From NCBI GenBank assembly GCA_945952425.1, contig CAMFIX010000051.1, positions 1 through 11,342 of the forward strand: DNA of 11,342 nt, read 5' to 3'. Of this stretch, positions 6,268 through 11,342 are shown piece by piece (within the stretch, counting starts at the first letter, position 1; every line of letters begins with the position of its first letter). The notes beneath the pieces are model-generated. The model had not been told where the DNA came from. It saw nothing but the letters and a program-made list of their open reading frames with translations, and searched no databases. The position numbers and the translations under genes were made by a program. Source of the stretch: an uncultured Pseudorhodobacter sp. (GTDB taxonomy: Bacteria > Pseudomonadota > Alphaproteobacteria > Rhodobacterales > Rhodobacteraceae).

Positions 6268-7356
6268 ATGAGCGGCATGACCGAAGAGACGCGCATGATG
6301 GACCACCTGGCGGCAGAGACCCCCGCTTCGCGCGACCCCGCCGGGGGGCCCGTGGCGCTTGACCTCGCAGCCCCCCAGGGCTTCGAGGCGCCCGAGGTCG
6401 CGCCCGGCATCCGCTGGCTGCGCCTGCCGCTCCCCTGGGCGCTGGACCATGTGAACGCCTATGCGCTGGAAGACCCCGACGGCTGGACGATCATCGACAC
6501 CGGCATCGACAGCAAAAGGATGCGGGCGCATTGGCAGGGGCTGATGACGGTGACCTTGGGGGCCAAGCCCATCACCCGCGTCATCGCCACCCATCACCAT
6601 CCCGACCATATCGGCCTCGTCGGCTGGTTCCAGCACCAGGGGGTGGAGCTTCTGACCTCGCGCACCGCCTGGCTTTACGCCCGGATGCTGGTCTTGGACG
6701 AACAGCGCGACCTGGCGCCGGAGAGCCTTTTGTTCCAGGCCCGCGCCGGGGTCGACGAAGAGGCGCTCGCCGCCCGGGGCCGCGAGCGGCCCTTCAACTT
6801 CTGCGACATGGTGGCGCCTTTGCCGCTGGGCTTCACGCGGCTGCAAGAGGGCGACCGCTTGCGCGCCGGGGGCCGCGACTGGCGGGTGCGGCTGGCCCAG
6901 GGACACGCGCCCGACCAGCTGACGCTTTGGTCCGAGGATGCCGTCGTGATCGGCGACCAGGTTCTGCCCGGCATCACGCCCAACATCGGCGTCTATGCGA
7001 CCGAGCCCGCCGCCGACCCCTTGGGCGACTACCTCGCCTCGCTTGAAAGCCTCGCCCCCCATGACCGCGGCCAGCTGATCCTGCCCGGCCACCAGCGCCC
7101 CTTCCGCGGCCTGGCCGCGCGAATCGCGGCGCTGACCCAGGGCCACCGCACCGCGCTCGACCGGCTGGCGCAGCACATCGCCACGCCCTGCCGCGCGACG
7201 GACTGTTTCCCCGCCCTCTACCGCCGCCCCATCGGCCCGGGGGAATTCTCGCTGGCCCTGGCCGAAACCCTGGCCCATCTGAACCGCCTGGTGGCCGAGG
7301 GCCGGGCGCGGCGGCACGAGGGGCCGGGCGGCGCCTGGCTGTGGGCCGCGATCTAA
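6268..7356 (+). CDS. MBL-fold metallo-hydrolase with C-terminal winged-helix-like domain
   Basis: This is a metallo-beta-lactamase-fold hydrolase of up to 362 residues, probably binding two metal ions, of the glyoxalase II-like group. Metal ligands are visible: HHHPDH at 109-114 (the HxHxDH motif), His213 in GHAPDQL, Asp230 in VVIGDQVLP and His275 in LPGHQRPF. IDTG at 76-79 is the usual preceding strand. About 70 residues after the core resemble the winged-helix tail found on relatives such as LACTB2. The start is uncertain: ATGs at 6268, 6277, 6295 and 6298 are all in frame, none has a strong Shine-Dalgarno, and GAAGAG (6283-6288) suits 6295 or 6298. The gene lies 71 bp after the acyl-CoA dehydrogenase on the same strand. 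That suggests, but does not prove, a thioester or acyl-CoA-derived substrate. The exact reaction is unknown. Confidence 0.88.
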   Translation: MSGMTEETRMMDHLAAETPASRDPAGGPVALDLAAPQGFEAPEVAPGIRWLRLPLPWALDHVNAYALEDPDGWTIIDTGIDSKRMRAHWQGLMTVTLGAKPITRVIATHHHPDHIGLVGWFQHQGVELLTSRTAWLYARMLVLDEQRDLAPESLLFQARAGVDEEALAARGRERPFNFCDMVAPLPLGFTRLQEGDRLRAGGRDWRVRLAQGHAPDQLTLWSEDAVVIGDQVLPGITPNIGVYATEPAADPLGDYLASLESLAPHDRGQLILPGHQRPFRGLAARIAALTQGHRTALDRLAQHIATPCRATDCFPALYRRPIGPGEFSLALAETLAHLNRLVAEGRARRHEGPGGAWLWAAI

Positions 7357-7360
7357 CCCC

Positions 7361-7389
7361 GTGACAGGCCCGGCTTAATCGGCTAGAGC
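7361..7389 (+). promoter_or_regulatory. Sigma70-type promoter before ctaH
   Basis: GTGACA (7361-7366) matches five of six positions of the -35 consensus. After exactly 17 bp comes TAGAGC (7384-7389) as the -10. Transcription would start near 7396, leaving a leader of about 25 nt that contains AAGGAAGGA (7405-7413) as the ribosome binding site. This is the best protein-gene promoter in the window and could drive the block through to 10151. Confidence 0.55.
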
Positions 7390-7420
7390 CAAGGGAAAGA
7401 CACCAAGGAAGGACCGAGAC

Positions 7421-7555
7421 ATGGGCGAACACGTTCCCGGCAGCATGGACATCCGCGCGCAGGAAAAGACCTTCGCGGGATTCATCAAGGCGATCACCTG
7501 GGGTTCGGTCATCGTCGCGCTGATCCTCATCATCATGGCGCTGGCCGACGCCTGA
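7421..7555 (+). CDS. ctaH: aa3-type cytochrome c oxidase subunit IV (44 aa)
   Basis: This small inner-membrane subunit belongs to the aa3 cytochrome c oxidase (complex IV) of alphaproteobacteria. The protein has 44 residues: a short soluble N-terminus, the conserved GSMDIRAQEKTFAGFIK segment (7-23), and a single membrane helix (about 24-42) ending in ALADA. From memory, the Paracoccus denitrificans subunit IV carries the same MDIR...TFAGFIK...TW pattern and a similar ending, which makes the call strong; ctaH is the symbol used there. AAGGAAGGA, seven bases before the ATG, is a strong ribosome binding site. In Paracoccus this subunit is reported to be dispensable for oxidase activity. The catalytic subunit genes are not in the window. 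It leads a tightly packed block, 26 bp before the lipoprotein gene. Confidence 0.93.
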   Translation: MGEHVPGSMDIRAQEKTFAGFIKAITWGSVIVALILIIMALADA

Positions 7556-7581
7556 TCGCCCCTGTTCCGATAGGTTTTCCC

Positions 7582-8217
7582 ATGCTGCGCCGCCTGATGC
7601 TTCTGGCAGCCTTGGCCCTTGCGTCTGCCTGCACGGCCGACCACAAATGGGCCAGTGATGCCGAAATCGCCGAGGTGCGCTATACCGCGCCGCCGCCGGC
7701 CACGATCACGCTGATCACCTCGGTCAACAACCGCTCGAACGAGGGGGCGCATTCGGGGCTCCTGATTTCGGGGTCGCAGAAGGTGCTCTACGATCCGGCC
7801 GGGTCATGGGAGCTGCCCGCGCCCTGGGCGCCCGAACGCGAAGACCTGCATTACGGCATGAACGACCAGGCCCTGGCCTCCTATCTGACCTATCAAAGCG
7901 GCGACAAGTTCCGCGCCGTGATGCAGACGGTCGAGGTGCCGCAGGCGGTGGCCGATGCCGCCATCGCGGCGGCGATCGCGGAAGGGGCGGCGGGCAAGGC
8001 CTTCTGCGCCAACTCGATCTCGCATGTCCTGCAGAAGGTGCCGGGGTTCGAGGGCGTCAAGACCACGATGTTCCCCAAGGCACTCTCGCGCGAATTCGCG
8101 CAGGTGCCAGGCGTGGTCGAGGTCATCCATGCCGAAAACGCCGGCAGCCCGCGCAACATCCCCGTGGCGGTGGGCACCGGCACGCTGGCCGCGACCTGGA
8201 AGCAGATCGGCTCGTGA
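7582..8217 (+). CDS. Putative lipoprotein of unknown function, possible permuted papain-like fold
   Basis: The product has 211 residues. A signal peptide (basic MLRRL, hydrophobic to 16) ends at LALASAC, so Cys17 is a probable lipidation site, although the residue at -3 is Ala instead of the preferred Leu. The mature part carries NNRSNEGAHSGLLI (49-62), DPAGSW (71-76) and KAFCANSISHVL (139-150). A His followed by a small-residue strand, with Cys about 85 residues later in a helix start, is the order seen in circularly permuted NlpC/P60-like proteins (YiiX/YaeF, LRAT). His57 and Cys142 would be catalytic; this is my inference. I recall similar unnamed proteins in other Rhodobacteraceae. A weak AGG lies upstream of the ATG. 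The stop is one base before the mobA GTG, suggesting cotranscription. The true function is unknown. Confidence 0.8.
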   Translation: MLRRLMLLAALALASACTADHKWASDAEIAEVRYTAPPPATITLITSVNNRSNEGAHSGLLISGSQKVLYDPAGSWELPAPWAPEREDLHYGMNDQALASYLTYQSGDKFRAVMQTVEVPQAVADAAIAAAIAEGAAGKAFCANSISHVLQKVPGFEGVKTTMFPKALSREFAQVPGVVEVIHAENAGSPRNIPVAVGTGTLAATWKQIGS

Positions 8218-8218
8218 G

Positions 8219-8779
8219 GTGCGCATCCTCGGCCTGATCCTTGCGGGCGGAGAAAGTCGCAGGATGGGCGCCGACAAGGCCCTGGTGGGGCTGAAGGGGC
8301 GGCCGATGGTCGCCCATGTGATCGAAAGGCTGGCGCCGCAGGTGGCGGGGCTGGCGATCTCGGCCAATGGCGACGCCGAGCGGTTTGCCGGGTTCGGGCT
8401 GCCGGTTCTGGCGGATGAGGTGCCGATGGGCCCCCTGTCGGGGCTTTTGGCGGGGTTGCACTGGGCGGCGGCAGAGGGCGCGACAGCCCTGGTGACCGCG
8501 CCCTGCGACGGGCCGATCTTTCCGGGCGACCTGGTGCCGCGGCTGTGTCTGGCCGCCGAGGGGCATGGGGTCGCGCTGGCCAGCACGCAAGACCTGCACC
8601 CGACCTGGGGGCTTTGGCCGGTGACCGAGGCCGCGCGGCTGGCGGATTTCCTCGCCTCCGGCGCCAAGCCCCGGCTGCGGGATTTCGCGGGCGATGCGGG
8701 GCTCGCCCGCTGGCCCGACGGGTCATTCGCCAATGCCAACCGGCCCGAGGATCTGGCCCTGCTGGAGGCAAGGCTGTGA
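8219..8779 (+). CDS. mobA: Molybdenum cofactor guanylyltransferase MobA
   Basis: MobA transfers GMP from GTP to Mo-molybdopterin to give the MGD cofactor used by DMSO-reductase-family enzymes such as nitrate reductase and formate dehydrogenase; it acts in the cytoplasm. The 186-residue protein has the nucleotide-binding LAGGESRRMGADKA (8-21), PCDGP with metal-binding Asp97 (95-99), HPTWGLWP (127-134) and FANANRPEDL (170-179), all in the family order and at a usual length. There is no ATG near the N-terminal motif, so I chose the GTG at 8219 (read as Met), one base after the lipoprotein stop. No clear Shine-Dalgarno precedes it, so translation is probably coupled to the upstream gene. Its stop overlaps the next ATG by one base (TGATG). 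No molybdoenzyme genes are nearby. Confidence 0.93.
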   Translation: MRILGLILAGGESRRMGADKALVGLKGRPMVAHVIERLAPQVAGLAISANGDAERFAGFGLPVLADEVPMGPLSGLLAGLHWAAAEGATALVTAPCDGPIFPGDLVPRLCLAAEGHGVALASTQDLHPTWGLWPVTEAARLADFLASGAKPRLRDFAGDAGLARWPDGSFANANRPEDLALLEARL

Positions 8780-9576
8780 TGTGCGCCCCAAAACCCTGGG
8801 ACCGCGTCATCGTGGTGGACTGGTCCGCCGCGAGCCGCCCGCATCCCACGCCCCGCGCCGATGCGATCTGGTTCGGCCTCTGCGACGGCACCGAGACCCA
8901 GGAGTTCCTGCCCACCCGCGCCAAGGCCGAGGCCCGGCTGCGCGAGCTGACCGCGACGGGGCGCGTGCTGGTGGGCTTCGACTTCCCCTTCGGCGCGCCG
9001 CAAGGTCTCGCCCAGCGCCTGACCGGCGAGGACAGCGCCCCCGCCCTCTGGCGCTGGCTGGCCGAAAGGATCACCGACGCCCCCGACAACGCCAACAACC
9101 GCTTCGAAGTGGCCGCCGAGATGAACCGGAGCCTAGGGGCCCCCGCCTTCTGGGGCCGACCGGCGGGGCTGAACCTCCCCGACCTGCCCCCCAAAAAGAC
9201 CTGCGATTACAAGGCGCTCGGCCTGCCCGAGCGCCGCCAGGTCGAACGCCTGCAGCCCCGCACCCAACCCTTCTGGAAGCTTTACACCACCGGCTCCGTC
9301 GGCTCCCAAGCCCTGATGGGCTTGCCCGTCATCCACCGCCTGGCGCAAGCGCCCGATGTCAGCGTCTGGCCCTGGGACGCCACGGGCCGCGTGGTCCTGG
9401 CTGAGGTCTGGCCCTCGCTGCTCGCCCCCCAGGTCCGCGCCGCCGCCGATCCGATCAAGGACCGCGCCCAGGTGCGCCTCCTCGCCCGGGCGCTTTACGA
9501 CCAGGGCGCCCTGCCCCGCGCCCCCGCCACGGCGGAGGGCTGGATCTTGGGCGTCCCCGCCGAGGCCGCGCCATGA
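8779..9576 (+). CDS. Uncharacterised protein with RNase H-like (DUF429-like) features, coupled to mobA
   Basis: The product has 265 residues. The ATG overlaps the mobA stop, and the stop overlaps the start of the acetyltransferase gene (ATGA). Acidic residues sit in positions that recall DUF429-type RNase H-like proteins: Asp14 in IVVDWSAA (11-18), Asp68 in LVGFDFPFG (64-72), Glu209 in VLAEVWPSLL (206-215) and Asp228 in PIKDRAQVRLLARAL (225-239). No signal peptide or membrane segment is visible. I recall relatives in Rhodobacteraceae labelled as molybdopterin-guanine dinucleotide synthesis proteins, probably only because they sit next to mobA. The fold assignment is my inference from motif order. 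A nuclease role and a cofactor role are both untested. No Shine-Dalgarno is needed given the stop-start overlap. Confidence 0.8.
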   Translation: MCAPKPWDRVIVVDWSAASRPHPTPRADAIWFGLCDGTETQEFLPTRAKAEARLRELTATGRVLVGFDFPFGAPQGLAQRLTGEDSAPALWRWLAERITDAPDNANNRFEVAAEMNRSLGAPAFWGRPAGLNLPDLPPKKTCDYKALGLPERRQVERLQPRTQPFWKLYTTGSVGSQALMGLPVIHRLAQAPDVSVWPWDATGRVVLAEVWPSLLAPQVRAAADPIKDRAQVRLLARALYDQGALPRAPATAEGWILGVPAEAAP

Positions 9577-10151
9577 TCGCCCTGCAGCTCGGCCTGCCCC
9601 CCGCGCTTCGCCCCCAGGCCGCCGCGCTCTACTGGCAGGCCTTCGGCGCCAAGCTCGGCCGGGTGATGGGGCCGGAACCCCGTGCGCTCGCCTATCTGCA
9701 ACGGGTCATCCGCGACGACCATGTCATCATCGCGCGCGAGGACGACATGCTTCTGGGGCTCGCGGGCTTTCGCACCCCTTTCGGCAGTTTCGCCGTGGGC
9801 GAGCGCGCCGACCTCGCCGCGATCTATGGCCCCTGGGGCGGCGCCTGGCGGGGGATGCTGATGCGCCGCCTGGCATCGGAGGTCGATAACGAGAATTTCC
9901 TGCTCGACGGCCTTTGCGTGCGGGCCGACCGCCGCGGCGAGGGGCTGGGCACCGCGCTGATGGGCGCCATCGCCGCCGAGGCGCGGCTGCGCGATTACCC
10001 GGCGATCCGGCTGGATGTGGTGGACAGCAACACCCGCGCCCGGGCGCTTTACGCCAGGCTCGGCTACCGCGAGACGAAAAGCCAAAGCATCGGCTGGCTG
10101 CGCCCGATCTTCGGCTTTTCCGCCGCGGTCACCATGGTGCGCCAACTCTGA
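9573..10151 (+). CDS. GNAT family N-acetyltransferase
   Basis: This 192-residue protein probably transfers an acetyl group from acetyl-CoA to an amine on an unknown acceptor. The acetyl-CoA pyrophosphate-binding loop (motif A) is RRGEGLGTAL at 120-129, preceded by the strand LLDGLCVRAD (110-119). Motif B follows as IRLDVVDSNTRARALYARLGY (within 145-165), with the Asn and Tyr usual in GNAT enzymes. The N-terminal half (1-75) is variable, as expected for the acceptor-binding part. The start ATG overlaps the stop of the upstream gene by 4 bases (ATGA), so translation is probably coupled. It is the last gene of the ctaH-mobA block and converges on dnaE. Nothing identifies the substrate. Confidence 0.9.
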   Translation: MIALQLGLPPALRPQAAALYWQAFGAKLGRVMGPEPRALAYLQRVIRDDHVIIAREDDMLLGLAGFRTPFGSFAVGERADLAAIYGPWGGAWRGMLMRRLASEVDNENFLLDGLCVRADRRGEGLGTALMGAIAAEARLRDYPAIRLDVVDSNTRARALYARLGYRETKSQSIGWLRPIFGFSAAVTMVRQL

Positions 10152-10159
10152 AGCCTCCC

Positions 10160-10194
10160 CCGCCTGAAGCCGGTTGGGGGCACCCCAGAGGCGG
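10160..10194. other. Nested hairpins between converging GNAT and dnaE genes
   Basis: CCGCCT (10160-10165) pairs with AGGCGG (10189-10194) around an inner hairpin TGGGG-GCA-CCCCA (10175-10187). The structure lies just past the acetyltransferase stop and could end that transcript, although AGGAAAAAT and not a T-run follows on the plus strand. Confidence 0.35.
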
Positions 10195-10197
10195 AGG

Positions 10198-10215
10198 AAA
10201 AATCTTGCGCGCAAG
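10198..10215 (-). terminator. Possible intrinsic terminator of dnaE
   Basis: On the minus strand the palindrome CTTGCGCGCAAG, 3 nt after the dnaE stop, is followed by ATTTTT. The T-run in the right place supports termination. The stem is short: four pairs with a CGCG loop, or five with an unlikely two-base loop. Confidence 0.4.
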
Positions 10216-10218
10216 CGC

Positions 10219-11342
10219 TCAATACAGGTCTTCGACCAGCACGACCCCCTGCATCGCCTTGATCGCCCCCTTGATCTGCGGCGTGATCGGGAATTGCCCC
10301 GGCAAGGTCACATCGACCTCGTCGCCCTCCGGCCCCGGCACGCACAAGGTGACCGAGGCCCGCGTCCGTCCCTCGACCTTGGCCAGCAGGCTCGCGAGCG
10401 AGCCCACCACCTCCACCCGGTTCAGATGCACCCTTATCGCCTGGGCGCCCGCCGCTTCGGCCACGCGCTCCACCGGCTCCGCCCCGCGGCAAAGGAGTTT
10501 CAGCGTCTCGCCCTCCAGCGTCGCCTCGACCGTCAGCACCACGTTCTTGCCCGGCTCCAGATGGTCGCGCGCCGCCTCCAGCGTGTCGGAGAACACCGTC
10601 ACCTCGTAAAGCCCGGTCGGGTCCGACAGCGAGACAAAGGCGAAACGGTTGCCCCGCGCCGATTTGCGCTCTTGCCGCGCGCTGACCGAGCCCGCGATCT
10701 TGGCCACCATCGGCCCGCGCTCGGCCTCGCGGGTGATCTCGGTCAGGGTCTTGACCTGCTTGCGCTTCAAGGCGGGCATGTAATCGTCCAAGGGATGGCC
10801 CGACAGGTAAAAGCCCACCGCCTGGTGCTCATGCCCCAGCCGCTCTACCGGCAGCCAATCGTCGCGCCAGGGCAGCCGCGGTTCGGGAATGTCGGACCCC
10901 GCCTCGCCGAACAGCGACACCTGACTTGAGGCCGTCGCCTCGTGCACCGCAGCGGAATAGGCGACCAGCGCATCCAGCGCCTCGAAGACCCGGGCGCGGT
11001 TGCCGTCCAGCACGTCGAACGCCCCCGCCCGCGCCAGCATTTCCAGCGGGCGCTTGCCCACCCGTTTCAGATCGACCCGGCGGGCGAAGTCGAACAGCGT
11101 GACGAAGGGCTTCTCTCCCCGCGCGCGGACGATCATCTCCATCGCCTCGACGCCCACGTTCTTCAAGGCGCCGAGCCCATAGACCACCTGCCCCTCGCGC
11201 ACCGTGAACATGGCCAGCGAGGCATTGACCGAAGGCGCCACGGTCTTGATCCCCAGCTTGTCGACCTCGCGCTTGTAGACGGCGAGCTTGTCGGTCAGAT
11301 GGATATCGCAGTTCATGACGGCGGCCATGAACTCCACCGGGT
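10219..11342 (-). CDS. dnaE: DNA polymerase III alpha subunit DnaE, C-terminal part (cut by window edge)
   Basis: This is the catalytic alpha subunit of the replicative polymerase. Only about 374 of some 1,150-1,170 residues are visible; the frame stays open at the right edge, and the first visible residues, PVEFMAAVM, match the internal 'YPAEFMAA' segment, so the real start lies outside. Counting from V at 11337, a helix-hairpin-helix region is at 54-78 (GLGALKNVG), QVSLF at 139-143 fits the internal beta-clamp binding motif, GFYLSGHPLDDY (175-186) is the usual conserved stretch after it, an OB-fold domain spans about 208-285, and the C-terminal tail is the tau-binding region. The clamp motif and complete OB/tail favour DnaE1 over the error-prone DnaE2. 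The gene converges on the acetyltransferase gene. Confidence 0.96.
   Translation of the reverse strand, partial: PVEFMAAVMNCDIHLTDKLAVYKREVDKLGIKTVAPSVNASLAMFTVREGQVVYGLGALKNVGVEAMEMIVRARGEKPFVTLFDFARRVDLKRVGKRPLEMLARAGAFDVLDGNRARVFEALDALVAYSAAVHEATASSQVSLFGEAGSDIPEPRLPWRDDWLPVERLGHEHQAVGFYLSGHPLDDYMPALKRKQVKTLTEITREAERGPMVAKIAGSVSARQERKSARGNRFAFVSLSDPTGLYEVTVFSDTLEAARDHLEPGKNVVLTVEATLEGETLKLLCRGAEPVERVAEAAGAQAIRVHLNRVEVVGSLASLLAKVEGRTRASVTLCVPGPEGDEVDVTLPGQFPITPQIKGAIKAMQGVVLVEDLY

Noticed and set aside
7955..8218. An upstream ATG-started extension of the mobA frame inside the lipoprotein gene
   Set aside because: It would overlap the lipoprotein gene by over 250 bp with an Arg/Ser-rich shadow sequence. 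The GTG at 8219 places the nucleotide-binding motif at the usual position.
1..11342. CRISPR array, insertion sequence, prophage or toxin-antitoxin system
   Set aside because: No regularly spaced direct repeats, transposase, integrase, or small paired toxin-like genes were seen on either strand. The tRNA at 161-237 has no neighbouring integrase or visible duplicated 3' end.

Overview
The window looks like chromosomal DNA of a high-GC alphaproteobacterium, most likely in the Rhodobacteraceae (Paracoccus/Rhodobacter-like). The best evidence is a 44-residue aa3-type cytochrome c oxidase subunit IV that closely resembles the Paracoccus protein, a NIDO-domain protein with a C-terminal VPLPA sorting signal, and strong G/C preference at third codon positions. 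No phage, transposon, CRISPR or plasmid signature was seen. It reads as ordinary core and accessory chromosome with a few interesting small elements.

Layout, left to right. Positions 1-121 hold no recognisable gene apart from a possible 3' end. A tRNA with anticodon CAU (elongator Met likely) follows a sigma70-type promoter. A 320-bp gap carries two GTTTC/GAAAC inverted repeats and precedes a secreted NIDO/VPLPA-CTERM protein. That gene converges on a minus-strand stand-alone HyuA-type ATPase. An intergenic hairpin element separates hyuA from tsaC (threonylcarbamoyl-AMP synthase, long Sua5-type), also on the minus strand. tsaC diverges from an acyl-CoA dehydrogenase followed by an MBL-fold hydrolase.

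Next comes a compact plus-strand block: ctaH (oxidase subunit IV, only 44 aa and easily missed), a putative lipoprotein of unknown function, mobA (molybdenum cofactor guanylyltransferase, GTG start), a protein with RNase H-like/DUF429-like features, and a GNAT acetyltransferase. Spacing is 26 bp, 1 bp, a 1-base overlap and a 4-base overlap, so one transcript from the ctaH promoter is plausible. The block converges on dnaE, whose C-terminal third fills the right edge on the minus strand.

Functions fall into housekeeping (tRNA, TsaC and its t6A modification, DnaE), respiration and molybdoenzyme maturation (CtaH, MobA), acyl-CoA metabolism (acyl-CoA dehydrogenase with a possible thioesterase-like hydrolase), and the cell surface (NIDO/VPLPA protein, lipoprotein). 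I see no clearly new multi-gene system. The best candidates for new biology are the two uncharacterised proteins flanking mobA and the non-coding elements at 352-458 and 3508-3567.
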